Counted from the first letter of the stretch, positions 37,885 through 51,560 are shown. The stretch is DNA of 64,000 bases from Campylorhamphus procurvoides (GCA_013396655.1 WBMV01000127.1:1889-65888); one strand, 5' to 3'. Made by a program: numbers and translations. Notes: a model not told the origin generated them from the sequence alone.

Positions 37885-40800
37885 GTAAGAAACGGGAGAG
37901 CAGCTGAACTCTCAAGTGGTTTGTGCATCCCTTGAGGTTTGCCCAGCATTATCAGAGACTTGTGAAATCCTTTAAAGCCAGAGGAGTAACACCATCAGTG
38001 TCCAGCCCTACTTGAGGGTCTAAATGTGATCACAAGTGCACAAAGCCAACTCCAGGTCAAAACTCATAGAGGGAGGATGCAGGGGGCAGATAATCAGACA
38101 AGCTGGCACAAAAAAGAGGGAGAGCCATGGCAGCAAAGGAACCTGGAAACAACAGCTCCCTTCCAGGCAATGCCATTCAGCAGCAGCAGAGTGAATGAGA
38201 AATCCCTCCAGCATTGATCATGGCTTTTTCCCTCCAGGGAACTCCTCATTCAAGAACTGACCCCTTGTCTGGCATTGTGTGTTAATTAAATACCAGCCTT
38301 TTCATTGTGCTGGGCTCTTCAAATGAGCCTATTAGCAGTTTAACACAATTAGATGAATTAAAAACAGTGTCTCTGCTTAAATTAAGATGGTGTTTGCTCT
38401 TTCTTTTGAGCCCTTTGTATTTCAGGAGATACTCATTGTCCTGGCTGTTCCAAAATAACCTGTTGGACTAACAATGCAAAGGCTGTCCTGGCTTCTCTGG
38501 CCAAATAATGAATAATCCTTCCCTGCCTAAACTCAGTCCCTCTTGAGCCAAGTGGTAGAATGAAATCCTTGCTGGGTTTGTGCTGTAAGAGTTTTGGTGG
38601 GTGAGATGAAGTTCTTTCAGTGCCATTTCTGTTTAACAAGACATCCTGCAGGAGGGCCCCTAGCAGCCACTCATTATTAGTGGAAGTAATCTCCAAGACA
38701 CAATCTAGATATTTGGAAAGCTAATGTTGTAAAAGCAGGGTTTTTTTGCTCTAATTCTGCCATAAAAAAAAAAATCAAAATAAAATCCTCCATAACCCTT
38801 GAGGTGTGATAGGTTCATGTTCTGGCAGCCTGCAGTCTGAATTCTTTGCATGTGGGGGGGTGTGGGTGGCTTCGTGTGATGGCACTCAAGGAAAAAGGCT
38901 TTGAATATGCACTAAGTACAGTTTAAAACCTGACAGATTTTGCACAGCAAATGCTGGCAGCTCGAGCGTGATAAATAAGCTGGCTAAGATTTGAAAGGAG
39001 CTTTTTGATTTGTTTTTTTTTGTTGTTTTTAGACTAAATTCCTGTCAATACAGATCGTGCCATTTTAGCCATATCCACTCTAAGTACTCTTCTTTAAAAA
39101 CTAATGCTAAAATTATCAATTGCTCTAACATGTGGTCACACCTTTAAAGAACAGATAGCCTTAAACCAGGTTATAAGGGCAAAGTAATGTATAAAAGAGG
39201 TTTTTCCCTTAGACAATGCCTAAATTTTCTTTCAGTATGTGGTAGATGCTGAGACTCCCTGTAGTTTGTTGCATCTTTGTCTTCCCTCTTGTAATGTCTG
39301 AGATCTGGCCACAGAAACTCCTGCTGAAATCATATCAAAATCTTGCTATATTGGAGCTTCCATTTCATCTGAAGTCCAGGAGTTAGGACTGAAGTAAGTT
39401 TAAATCCAGTATCCTGTTATCCTCTACAAAGTGAGGCCACACAAAAATGTGTTCTATAATCTTAATTTTGTTTCATATTTACATTTGACTTGTGAGCTAA
39501 CTCGTTGCGAAGGTGTCTTCCCTCAAGTTCAAATCACTGAAAACACAGGGTCTTTCTCCCTTAATCTCCCTCCCTTCCATGTTCAGGAATATATAGATAT
39601 ATTTACATGCTTTTGTTATTTTTATGATAGGAAATAATGGTGCTCCAGGGCTGGTTTTCTCAATCTTTAGGTGCTCTACAACCCCAAAATTAGGATGTGG
39701 TCAGCAGTAATGACCTTATAATCCAACAGAAAATGTGAAAGGAGTGAAAGCTTCTACCTGGCCTAATGTGCTCTCAGCAAACACTGGTTTAATTATATCT
39801 TACACCATATAAATAATGACATTAATGTAATTTTTTAGAAGTCAGTTCTGAAGGAATTAATGAGATTAAAAGTTTGAATGTATAATAATATTGAGGATTT
39901 TATTATTTTGGCAAATATTTCATGAACAGGAAGCAATAAAAATTGAAGTAATACCTACAATGAGTATACTAAAGAGAAAATATGAATTATGCATTTGTCT
40001 CCAGGGTTTTCTGATCCCTTGATTTGAATTTTAAATATGTAGTGGGACTAATAAACATCAAAGGCTATACATGTATAGAAAACTTTTTTGAGACGCTCTT
40101 GCTATATTTTGAGACAAGTATATTTTCTTCTGTGAATTATCTCTGATAAACCACCAGGAAAACATCATTGGGGGGTCTCATAATTTGCATGAGACAACAA
40201 AACACGAAAGATCAAGGTGTAGAAGGAAATCTCTACCTCATTTTTTTCCTTCTCCCTTTCTAAACACTTGGTACTTTTATGCTTGTTCAAGACTGATGAA
40301 AAATTGGGAGCACTTTTAATATTAAAATGAGCAGCTGTGAGAACTTGCTGAGAAGGACCAGGAGTTGCCATTGCAACTTAGAGTTTTATTAGGAGTTTGG
40401 AGTTTTGGTCATACAGAAAAAAACAAACAAAAAATAATGCTGTAACAGCTAAGATAAGCATTTCCCAGAATCAGCGAATTAATTACCCAGAATAAAGAGT
40501 ATTACTGGGTATATATATAAATTTCAGGGCCTGTTACAGTTGTGTATCAGCAATTAAAACCTACAACAGCTCAATGTTGCTTTTCCTTTGCAAGTGCCCA
40601 TCAGATCCATCATTCTCAGGACAATATGCATGAATTATTGTGCTCTGTTGGTTTGGTTTTAGTAAAACTGAGGTAGAAAGTAAAAAAAAAAGTGGTTTAA
40701 CTGTGATTTCCCAAATCCCTTCTCCCTGGTTGGGATAGATGATGGACTGCAGATACATTGTCCCTGCAGAAGACCCATCAGTGACATGGAAGATTTAAAC

Positions 40801-42444
40801 TCAAACATGACTTTACACTTGAATCATGTTTGTCCAGGCAGCTCTTCTGCTGGTTTTCTCATTGCTGAGTGATGGTTTAAAAAGAGTGTAGCTATCTTAA
40901 AAAAAAATAATAAAATCAGGTGTTAAAGGCAATTTCCTATCACTGAAAAGCCCAGTTTTTAATTCTGAATTGTTCAGGGCTAACATCATACCACTCTTAT
41001 TAAATCTTCCTGCTGGGTCATCCCTTGTGTGTATCTACAATATGATTAAGAATTTTGTACTTAATTTCATTTAATTATATATATATTATTTTTTTTAATT
41101 TTACATTTCTCACCCAGGCACACAGGAATGTGCATCTGTTTGTCTTGGAATAATCAGAAAACTCAGGAAGTTTGCGTTTAAGTGGCTCATTCTTTTCTCT
41201 CCCACAATGCAGAAAAAGAACTTTCATACAATGATCTTTAATTTGTTTTTCTGTTTTATGGCAAGGATTTGAAGAGCTGAAAAACTGAGATCAAACCCAG
41301 TGAATAAAGCCATATATCAGAGAAATCAAAACTGTTATTCAACCACTCTGCTCATCAAATCTCTTATTAATACAGATAAATACCTCCAGTACCTCTGGCA
41401 TTGTGTTTCCCTTCCTTTTGTCCTGAAAATTCCCTTTATTTTCATGCCCATCACCTTTTTTGGGAAGAAGGTTTTGTTGTGTTACCTGCTTTTCTGATTC
41501 TTTGCCTTATTATCTTCCCCTCTTTGATTTTTTCTGTCCCTTTAGCAGATGTTTCTCCCCTGTGCCCAAATTCTGGTGGCTTCTCCTTTCCATTTTTCAT
41601 TTGTTTTCCGTGTCTCCTGCTGGCAGACAGATGGAGGACTGGCTGCTTGGCACTGCAAACCTTCTGCAGAGCTTTAGTTCCCACCCCACGAGGGGAACAG
41701 GCTGTTCCTGGGAGATTTCTTTGCAAAGAGAAGGAGAAGGCTCCGTGGCACCAAATGGCACCTTCCTGGGACTGCTCTATTTTCAGGATGTGCCAAAAAG
41801 CCCTCCAAGAACTTGGTGGGGAAATTTGATGTAGAACTGACAAGCCTGGATTTGAGTCCTTTTGTCTTCCACACAGTTATTGTTGTTGTCATGTACCCAG
41901 GACCTGATTTATTCAGCATTTTTCTTTTTGGGTGTTTCATTGAATGACAAATGGGAAAGAATATGCAGCTTGTGCTCTTCCAGTATAAACCCAGAGTTCT
42001 CCAAACACAAAATGTTCTTTCTAGCAGGAAAAACTGCATCCTGTCTGTGTTGAACTGGAACACTGTGTAAGCACAAATCAGGAACATACTGCGGGAAACT
42101 TCTGCCACCTTTTAAATGGCAGAGGAAACAAATTAGGGATTTATTCTTTATTTTTCTTTTTTTTTTCTTTTTAAGTTCAAACGAACTTGATTTCAAAATT
42201 AAAGTAAAACTGTTCCAAAATAGTTGTTACAATCGATTTCTCCAACTGGAGGAGACACTGGTAGAGAATTGTTGCCAAAAGGAATCTACAGTGTCACATT
42301 GAGTGATTTTATATTCAGCTTTGACCTTCTGGCTGACAATGAAGCACTGTCTTCACATGGCCTCCAAAAAGCTGAAGTATGGTAGGTTCAAACCTTTTGT
42401 TCCAATCCATTAAAGTTGTCTGTAGCCAAGGATCACCTTTTTAT
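37885..42444. other. Gene-free stretch
   Basis: Unique DNA with a repeat-free block at about 38270-38400 rich in TTAATTAAA- and AATTAGATGAATT-like words, a G-run near 38854-38860, a TA run near 41078-41090 and a small hairpin around an octamer at 40175-40195. Four mutually overlapping frames of 124-144 codons at 41401-42108 occur on both strands and are not credible as genes together. Confidence 0.5.
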
Positions 42445-42481
42445 TTGTATTTCCTTTAATTGTCATTGTATTTCCTTTAAT
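42445..42481 (+). repeat. Short tandem duplication, 21-base period
   Basis: The 16-mer TTGTATTTCCTTTAAT occurs at 42445-42460 and again at 42466-42481, separated by five bases. The copies are identical. Confidence 0.9.
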
Positions 42482-45312
42482 CACTCAGTGGTACTTCTCT
42501 GCCTGGCATGGGCTTTGAAATGCTGAGTTCTGAATTGACTTTGTGAAAATAATTGGTCGAATTGGGAAATAAGGCAGGAGAGTTTGTGATCTCTTGTCCT
42601 AATGACTCCTTTAACTTGCCATAGTTGCAATTTAGTAATTGGAAGTCTGCTGTAAGACAACTTTGAAGCTGATCTGGAGGTTGAGCTGGGAAAGATTCCA
42701 CATTTCTGTCCTGAAAGGGAGTTTGGACAGACCTGGAGAGATGGAAGTCACAGAGAGCTGACATTTAGAGTCTGAAACACTCCTTGTTTTCTTTGCAAAC
42801 ACTGCCAATCATCTTAAATTTCTCTGTAATTTTGGACACAAAAGTCTGACTGGAAAACAGGCTCCTATATTCCTTGGGGAATCCTAGAAAAGATGCTCTA
42901 TGATGTTACTCTACTTGTTATATTTCCCTTTGAAGAGCTCAACCAGTAAGGGAAAAGCAAGAAGGATGGAACCTTCTATGGGAACAGTCTAAAAGCAGGA
43001 AAGAAAGAATATTGGGTTGCATAGATTAAATAAGAGGCTCAAAAGTAATGTTTTATCAGATTTATAATTAGCTATGCAAATACAATGTCACAATCCCTGA
43101 GAGTTGTATGTGCAGTTTCAATAGCTGACTTTGTGCATTGATTGAAAGGATGATGACACAGATGGAGAAAAGTGTTTGCCATATCAAGGAGCCCTTTCTT
43201 CCTCTTGTACTTGAAATGAGCTTGAGATTGGTCTGGTGAACCAGGATTCAACTACCAAAACAATTTATTAAGGTTTTTAGCCATGTCGGGGTTTTAAATG
43301 ACTCCTGTATTGAGTAATTTAAAATATTGAGATGACTGCTAAGAGCTTTCCATGTCTAGGGTGTTGATACCCTACACTTCTTTAGAGTGAATGGACATGA
43401 ATGTAACTTAATAAAGCTTGTACAAAATTTTTTCTTGATTGTTCTAGTCTAAAAGTGTCCCCAAAACTAAAGCCCACCCTCTCTCCTACTGGCTGATATT
43501 CCTAAACTAACAGTTCCTCATTTGAAATTAGAAAGGGCTTATACTATCTCAGTTTTCATTATCTGATTCTTGATACTCGTATCCATTCTAAGGAATTTGC
43601 ACTGCTTAGTATTTTTTGCCTCTGCATTTTTCAGGCCTTGTGGATAAATCAAATAAGGAAGGTAGTTGATTCATTTAGCTCATCTTTTAAGGGTGGCTGG
43701 AATTTTGCCTGGCTATTAATTTTACTTAATTTCAAAGCATTTCCTGTTAAAAATAATACATTACAGACACATAAGCCAGAATGAACACATATATTTAAGT
43801 GCCCTTTGGCACAGTTTGTAGAACCCCAAAGTGCAAGTGAGAGATGTTTCAGGTGTGTGATTCCTGCCCTTTGCTGTGCAGGGATAGCCAAGCATCTTGC
43901 CCATTGTTAAGCTTAAACAACAAGGTCAAGTTGTACCTTCCTTTGCTGCTGCTGCTCTCAACTCCCTGGGGAGACCCCTGTGTTCACTTTGTTTGCATTT
44001 AGAAGGCTGTTGTTCCTAATTCTTCAGGCTAAACATCATTAAAGGGCGTCATTAAACCCCCAAATAACAACTGGTGTATGCCTCATCACTCCACCCAACA
44101 CTGAGTAGTCGCTACACCATTCCCAAGGAAACTCCTCATTTATTTTTGATGGCTGCCTAAAATTCTTGAATTTTCCTGATTTACATCCATCACCATTGAT
44201 ACAAGACCTGTAGCTCCTCCTTCAGCTTGCCTAGGAGCAAAGTTTGCTTTTTTCCACAGAGATCCTTGCTCATGGAATCTAATCTGATGCACAGAATCAA
44301 TCCAGAACTGATAATATTGATCTATATGGTTTATAGACCTTCTAAAATCTGAGGCTTGCCTGCCTAGAATACACTGTGCAGACCTAATATGAGACAGTTA
44401 CTCCTTTCCTAAGGAATTAATTCCTTGAAAAAGAAGAATTACTTCCTTGGAACAAAGAAACATCAAAACACTTCCAAGAGGTATTATTGCCAACTAACAA
44501 ACTATAACACAAGCACATATAAAACATCATCACTGGAAATCCCTGAAATACCCAGAGGTCTCAGCAGGTCAAGAAGACCTCAGGGCCCAATCCCAACCAA
44601 TCCTTCAGCCTTTGCACTGCTCCAATCCTACGGATTTCGGGAAGACAAGAAATTTGGCACTGGAGGCTGAGGAGCTGAGAGACTTATCAGCCAGATTGGA
44701 GGAGGAGGATGATGTTATACAGAATTTAAAATCAATAAATCCTTCAGACATAAGCAACTTGCTCTGGTGGTTGAATTGAATAGAGTATTCACCCATGTTA
44801 CATAGTGCTTTTAAGTTTAAATATTTCTGAAATAAATTTAGAGGAAAAAGCCTTGCTCCCATTTTCATATGCTTTCTTATTATTGTATCCCTGGAATACA
44901 CCAGACAGACAACAAACCAGAGAGCCTTTGAATAGATCTTTTTTGCCCCTCAGTCTGCAAAGTCTGGGGCTTGATCATCACTAAAATTTTGCTGACCATT
45001 TCATGTTTTCCAGGGATTAAAGGCAAATCAAACTCTCATTTTGTTTTATTATAGATGCTTGAAAGGCACACACACACAAGGAGCTCTCTCACTGTTTCAG
45101 GCTATGGTATGAAGGAAAATAAAATAATATGCCAGAAAATAAGCATAGCTCATGGTGTCAGGAGAGCTGAGAGACAGCAACACAACCTCCTTTCTGCTGC
45201 AGGAGGCTGAGCTTCCTGGGCTGGAAAAACACATTTTGGGTTTCCAGCATGCAGGACAGTTTATATATTTTATCATAACTCCATCCAAATATGCTCCACA
45301 AGCAAGAATGTG
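42482..45312. other. Gene-free stretch
   Basis: AT-rich unique sequence. Open frames are 98 codons or fewer and unrecognised. A perfect ATGCAAAT octamer lies at 43075-43082 beside a TAATTAGC word. A (CA)6 run lies at 45067-45078. No transposable element is seen before the CR1 piece. Confidence 0.5.
45067..45078. repeat. Short CA microsatellite
   Basis: Six perfect CA units, too short to be strongly mutable. Confidence 0.8.
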
Positions 45313-45415
45313 TTAATAGAACAATGTGGGTTGGAAAAGTACTGTCAAATCAAGGAGTCCAACCATGACCCCAACACTGCCAAGCCACGTCCCCAAGCAC
45401 CACCTTAGGTGCCAT
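45313..45415 (-). mobile_element. CR1 LINE 3' fragment, degraded, minus strand
   Basis: Read on the + strand the segment begins with a decayed CR1 tail (TAATAGAACAATG) followed by GGGTTGGAAAAG, then CAAGGAGTCCAACC, then CCAACACTGCCAAGCCA and GTCCCCAAGCACCACC. These match, in order, the reverse complement of the CR1 3' end as I know it from bird genomes. The copy therefore lies on the minus strand, is 5'-truncated and more diverged than the copy at 12389. Its far boundary near 45415 is approximate, and further weak CR1-like words near 45530-45580 are too short to call. Confidence 0.75.
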
Positions 45416-45853
45416 CAGGCAAGGAGATCTCAAGAAGTAAGAGAGAACCAGCAGAAAACCCTTGGCAGTGTCCCACGTGATCTAAGACATGAGGTGAAAC
45501 TGCTGCCACCCTTTCTCCTCCAGACTGTGCTGGTGTCCCACTCAACCCTCATGTCCCCACGACACTGAGTGGGCAGCCTCAAGCCTGCCCTGCCCAGGGG
45601 GAAATCTAATTTTTTGGGGCCTATTAACTCATCTCAGTGAAAAGCAGAAGCCAGAGGGTGTGCAGCTGGCTTGGGTGGTGAGCACACCATCATCTATGGG
45701 CAAACTCAGGTCCTCAGCCCAGCTTAATGATGCCTTCAGGAATCAATGGGAGCTGCACGCAATGTGGGCTGGTGGAGACCAGCCCTGCCTTCCCTCTCCC
45801 CTTCATTAAGCACTCAGCGCTCAGAAAAAGCTATTTAAGAAGTTTGTCTTCGG
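45416..45853. other. Gene-free GC-richer stretch
   Basis: Somewhat GC-rich sequence following the CR1 fragment, possibly part of a longer decayed CR1 copy. No frame over 80 codons and no recognisable gene or splice pair. Confidence 0.4.
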
Positions 45854-46217
45854 CAATTATCTTACAACAGAGCCCAGGTTATGCTACAGAGTAGCTCTGG
45901 AAGAAGGAGGGGGTAACTTTGTTACTCATTTCTAGTGATAATTAACTGGTCCCTTTGTACGTGCCATTCAGTGCTCAGCAGGGGATTTCAGTGACACCCA
46001 TCAAAGCAGAAGTATTCTTTTCATGCTAAATTGTTATTCATCCTTAGAAATTCTTTCTGTTCTTTTCTGAAGATAGAGCAACAAAAGAAGTTATGCAATT
46101 CAAGCCAGAATTTATGCAATCCAAATTGCAAGTTTTCTGGGGTCATCACTCAAACCCCCTCAAAAGTGCACTATCCTAAACAATTATCTTACAGTTCTGA
46201 ATTAGTGATAATTAACT
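45854..46217 (+). promoter_or_regulatory. Duplicated motif pair, candidate regulatory element
   Basis: The 13-mer CAATTATCTTACA occurs at 45854-45866 and 46181-46193, and the 15-mer TAGTGATAATTAACT at 45933-45947 and 46203-46217, in the same order and strand. The two words contain GATA-type (TTATCT, GATAAT) and homeodomain-type (TAATTA-like) cores. Spacing inside the pair differs (79 versus 22 bases start to start). This could be a decayed local duplication or an enhancer with repeated sites. The regulatory role is inferred. Confidence 0.25.
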
Positions 46218-49200
46218 TTTACTGAAGTATCAACAATCTGTTTTGGTAGCAGTTCTCTCTTACATTAAGAGCAGAATAAAAACTCCCTTTTTTCCCCCCA
46301 GATAGCCATTTTTGCCACTTGACAAACCATTAGATATAAGAGATCATCTTCCTCTATTTGGTGAAAAGGGGAAACCATGTCCCATTCTTATACAGGGATG
46401 TTCAAACATAAATTGATGCACACGCTAAACATTGCAATAAGTCAAAAAATTACAAAAAAACACACATAGGAAGGTTTCTGGGAGTTATTTACTGATTCTT
46501 GAGGTAATTGTACATGTGAGGATGCAATTCAAGCAGAATAATATCTTCAAAAGAACGCTGTGACAGATTTTTAGGGGTTTGTTTTTCAACCCAGACTCAT
46601 TTTTCAGAAATCATTTTAGTGCTCAGGTGCATAACTCACAAAATCTTTGGAGATCTGAGACACTCACAAGGCTGGATGAATTTGGCTCAAACATTTCTTA
46701 GATTTCGTCAATTTTCAGATATAAAATTAAAAGTTGCTTGTTTCTAGCTGATTTCTATGAGAAGCATCTACAATTTTATGTATTATAGGGATATCTGTGT
46801 ATTCCTGAAAAAGCTGGGAGCAGGCTTGGGTACTGAAAGCTGTTCAAGAAAAAGAAGTGCATGATTTCCTCACGAATGTAAAGCTTATTGTAAAGCTAAA
46901 AAGAAGAAGAAAAAGTTGCATCAGAAGTAAATTTGCAAGTATAGATTTAGAGTAAAACATTTTATTTCCACTCTCTCAAGCTGAGTACAAGAACTTTTGA
47001 GCTGAACTGAGATATTCTGGAGAGCAGCTCTCCATTTCTTCCTACAATAAGAAATTTTGATGCACAGAACAGCCCAAATCCAGAATTTCCCTACAAATGT
47101 TACCATTGACCAAAAACCCCATGGAAATAGGATATATTGGTATAAAGTGTCTCTTATCTGATGCTGAAGGGCTGACCCCAGAAAAGTTTCTCCCACTTAT
47201 ATTTGACTTTACCATGGGAAAGCACATTGGTGAGTTCATAGAACAACTAATTGGAGAACTCATCTTTCCTTCTTACCTCCACTCATAGAATTTTACAACG
47301 TGATGTACATAGAACAATGTTATAGGAGGGGGATGTTAAAGGATTTTCATCTTGTTAAGGCCTTCAGAAATATAATTTGACTTATAACACCCAGCCTGAC
47401 TAAAGGAGGTCCCAACTAGAAACATCTGCTCTCTATTAGACCATGAAAGCCCCAAAGCTTTATAGCAACAAAGCACCTCAAATTAAACATCCTAACCAGG
47501 TAAAAGCGAGCCCTGGAGGGGCAAATCTATTTGTTTCACTGGATTCATCCAAGCTTTCTGCAGTTGCAGCTCACATCAACAATTCCCCCTCTCCAGAGGC
47601 ATTTCAGCATAACTGCTCCAAGAGGGCAATTAGCTCAGCCAGCTGGCACATGGACCATTCTGCCACAGCATCCCCACCCCAGGGGATTCCTATCAGAGGG
47701 TTTGGCTTCCCAGGTGGGATTGATCTCTGGGATGGGATAAAATCCCACCCAGGAAAGCTGCAGAAGCAACGCTGAGTTTGGACCAGAAGGAGGTGTTGGG
47801 AAGAGGTAGGTTTAAGTAAAGAATTTTCAAAAAATATAAATGCTCTAGAAAGGGGGTTAGGAGTGAAGTGAGGACATCAAAAGAAAGAAGAATTTTGTTA
47901 TGACAGAGTGAGTATTCAGTAATTACTCTTTTTTTTCCCTCTCTCAAGTGTAAGTTTGGTGTTTAGCTTATGGAATTGAAAATAGGAGCCAAGGGGATGT
48001 AGGATTCCTTCTGGAAAGCGAAACATGCCAATGTTTGGGGGTGTAAATGTGTGCTCTCCAAATAATTTAAAGTATACTTTAAAATGTTATTAACTGCTGT
48101 TAGTTATGTGGGATTGGGTCAGACATGGACTGAATGCTGATAATCAGCTTGGCAACAAGAGTGGTGCTGTTATTCTCTTAAAGTCCAAACATCTTGCCAG
48201 TGTAATACAGTGTAAATCTACTTTTGTAGAAGTAGGTTTAAATGTGCATACAAATAATTTTGGGGTTTTTTTTACTACTAAAAGAAAGTGGTTTCCTAAG
48301 CTGAGTGTCTAATGTTGGGTTCCCTATATTTTTTATGCTCTTTTATATATAATATATATATCTTATACTATGTTTAACAGTTGATATTAGTGACATATCA
48401 AGTTACTTGGTTCCTTAAGTCATCTTTTCAACTTGCTGAAGTACTAATTTTGACAACAATTGTATCTTTATTTGTGTAGAATGTTTTTTAAAGGAAGGAG
48501 GAGTACTGTGTTTGTTTGGTTAAATTTCTTGGACTGTCCTCACAGAGATTCTCTTAGTCCTTGTGTTTATTTTTCAGATTAGTTTCCTTGTCTTCCTTCT
48601 TCAGAGAGAGGGTGACAAATTAAGGAATTCATAAAATGAGAGATAGGAAATTGCAGCCTCTGTTTCTCTTATTTTCCTTTTGGTTTTGAAAAAGGTCATA
48701 AAGACAGTAAATGGACCAGTTCAGAATTCGTTTTTTCTTTCTGCCCAGGGGTTCTTGGAGAGGTTTTACTTTTTTCTTATCAGCCAAGGCTTGTAGCATT
48801 GTCAGGCTATGCAAATACCACTTTTGGGTTGGGAAACTGCACCCACCCAAGTGTTTGGGTGTATCTGCAGAGACACACTGGAGAGCATAAATTAATAGGA
48901 AACCTGAGTGTGACCTCCCTGGGAAAAATAATGGAAAATGGATCCCTATTTTGATGTTTGTTCCCTGATGTAAAAACAGACAGTGATATATAACAGTGTT
49001 GTTCCTTTTTGCCTGTTGAGGTGGTGGGTTTGGAAGAGAAGTGATGAAATGTGGTGAGTGGGTTGAGGTGGTGACAGCACCTGCAGCTCTGTAACATGCA
49101 AACCATTGCCTTGGTTACATCATCTTGCCTTCTTGCACTCAAGAAGTGGCAAAAGAAGGTTTCTTCCAATGTTGACTTTATTTTGCTAGAGAAAGGAGTT

Positions 49201-51180
49201 CAATTTTTTATTCTGAAAACATGCCCTTCATATGTAGTGAGGGCTGGAAGGCAATTTACATTTCATTGGGCAATCTGTATCAATTAACTTGATGGGATCT
49301 AGTTCTGTGTGCTACACCTTTCTAATTTTTGTGGTAGTTCTAAACATTACTTGTTCCTGCTCTCTTTTGGTTTTTCTAATAGGATTTAAAAAAAAAAATA
49401 AATCAAATTGTATGTTTCCTAACTTATCCCATTTCACTCCTTATCTCTTTCTATGGTTTAAGCATTTAAAATATTCTCAATTCATATTCCAGTGAGAGTC
49501 TGTGTAGGAAGGAAGGAAAGTTTATTCATCAGTGTGCTTAATTTTTATTATTTCCTGTGTTGTTTTACATGAAATATAAACCAGAATCTATTCCAATAAT
49601 GACCTGAACATGCCCCAGGAGTTCTACTACATTTTTTCAAATGTTCTGTTCCAATTTTTTATTTTTTTTTAATTCTTGTCATCAGCCATGGCCTCTCTCA
49701 GGTGAGCTCATAAAGAGCTGAGGTACCAAAGAGTGGCCTGAAATAGCTGTGCTTGATTCCTTCTGCACACCCAGCAAAAGGCAGGATGAGGATGTTTGCC
49801 AGGGACATGATGGATTGGGAGGAGATTGTTGTCATGCTCTCTTTCTGATACAGCTTTCAAGTCAGAAGGATGTTTTTCTTCTGCTTTTCTTCTCTTCCCT
49901 GCCTTTCTTTTTTTTTCCTGTGGTGTTCAGATTATGTGTGAGACAGATGCTCAGCCTCTAGCCACCATTCTCCTGTGGCTCTCATGCCTCCCCTTTGATT
50001 GAATATGAGCACAGCAATGCTTTTCCTCCTCAAGACAATCTGACAAACGCTCTTTGTGTGGATGGTGCACTTGGTTGCTCCAGTAAACAGAGCTGTCTTT
50101 TTATCCAGATGTCAGGAGAAGTGATGACTTCCTCACAGTGCACCTCAATTGCACCATATCTCATTCCTTCAGGGAAGCAGAGGCTGCAGATGTCATCTGA
50201 TATTTCTTTTAGCTGATTCAGAGACATTTGCAGTCAGGCTAAGGGCAAATGCTTCTTTTTTGTGGCGAAGCTGTAATAGTTGCCCTTATTGGAGGCGCTT
50301 TTCCAGCAGTGTGGTTCTCAGGAAATGCTCCCAGCTGAGGTGAGGAGTTTTCAGCCTCACAGCTGTGCAGTAGGACAGCGAGGAATGCAAGAGCTCGAGC
50401 TGTTAAATGAGGCAGAACTGAAGAATGTACAGACAACAAAGCAAAGGTTTTTGGATCCTCTGTATAGTCACCCCTGGTGTTTGCTGGCCATCTCTCACAG
50501 ACTTGTTTCCTGCTAAGAGGGGCATGTGCAGAATTTTTGACAGACCCATTGCAGTCTGAACATTTGACTTTCTTCTTGGGCAAGAGAGAGCTGTGTTTTG
50601 CATTAAGTGTAGCTTAGCTTATCCTGTCTGCATCCAGAGTGAGTCTGAGATCCCTGTGTCACTGAGTGTGCATGGCTGGAGAAAGGTGTTCTCTTTATCC
50701 ATGTGTGCAATACTTCTATCATACCTCAGCAGAAGACACCTTTGTGTTGTTAAACTTGTTGTTGGGTTGGTTTTCTTGGGTTTGTTGCCCTGGGCTCAGT
50801 TGGGTTGAGTTTTTTGGTTGACCTTTCCTCCAGCTGGCCTTGCTGTGCCTCTCCATCTCTGCTAAGGAAATGAAAAGGGGGTGTTTTAATCTGCTGCTGC
50901 ACCTTGTGCTGGCTGGAGAGGACTGGCCATGCTGTGTGAAGGCCAGGCCCCTGAACACAAGTGAGAACTCTCTTGCCACAGCCTTCCAGCCCAAATTCTT
51001 CCTGGGCAGTGGAAGAGGACAGTTCAGCTGCCTGCACCTTCTAAGGCTGGTAGAAGAATTGGGTTTCATTATGATCTCGGTGTTGAGCGTGGGGATTTTC
51101 AGTTTCAGGGTTTTTTAGTTGGTTTTCTACATTATTTTTTCAAAAGCAGTGGGGAAGCTTCTGTTCTTCAGAGCCCTGTT
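46218..51180. other. Gene-free stretch
   Basis: No recognisable gene. The largest frames are 120 codons or fewer. An imperfect inverted repeat lies at 47709-47753 (11 of 13 paired, 19-base loop). TA-rich sequence lies at about 48342-48363. A G/T-rich patch lies at about 50745-50825. Near 48 kb the + strand shifts from A/C-leaning to T/G-leaning by eye. Confidence 0.45.
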
Positions 51181-51560
51181 TTGAGTGCAAGGGCAACAAT
51201 TCACTGTGTTATTGTCAAGGCACAAACATGTTGCTGAGAAACACATTGTGGAGAGCAGAAGTCTGGCGAGCCACACAATTGAGATGACAACTTGAGGATA
51301 ACAAAATCAGGAGTGTTGAAAGGACTGTGACAGTTTTCATTAACAGCGTTGTCTGAGGGAAATGCCTCCTTTGCCACTTCTGGCAGCGAGTCAAGACAGC
51401 ACTATAAGGAGTGTTATTACCTTGGGCACTGAGCCAGGTAATTATGGAGTGGTGTTTTCATGCAAAACACATTAAAGATTTGACATAAATTAGAGAATAT
51501 CAGTGTACCTATTTTAAATGTCATGTTCTTGACTTAAAACTATTAAAACTGGGAGGATCA
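51181..51560. promoter_or_regulatory. Candidate cis-regulatory block with inverted SOX-type sites
   Basis: AACAAT (51195-51200) and ATTGTC (51211-51216) form an inverted pair of SOX-like cores 10 bases apart, followed by further ACAATTG, TAATTA and CATTAA words and no repeat. The texture is that of a vertebrate enhancer, but no conservation can be assessed here and the known SOX9 dimer spacing is usually shorter. Confidence 0.2.

Noticed and set aside
41401..42108. Four overlapping frames of 124-144 codons on both strands
   Set aside because: They share the same DNA in different frames and cannot all be genes; none has a known motif.
47709..47753. Imperfect hairpin with 13-base arms as a possible small RNA precursor
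   Set aside because: Two adjacent mismatches and a 19-base loop, arms too short for a microRNA precursor.
50745..50825. G/T-rich patch considered as a G-quadruplex
   Set aside because: G-triplets are separated by loops of 9-12 bases, too long for a stable structure by usual criteria.
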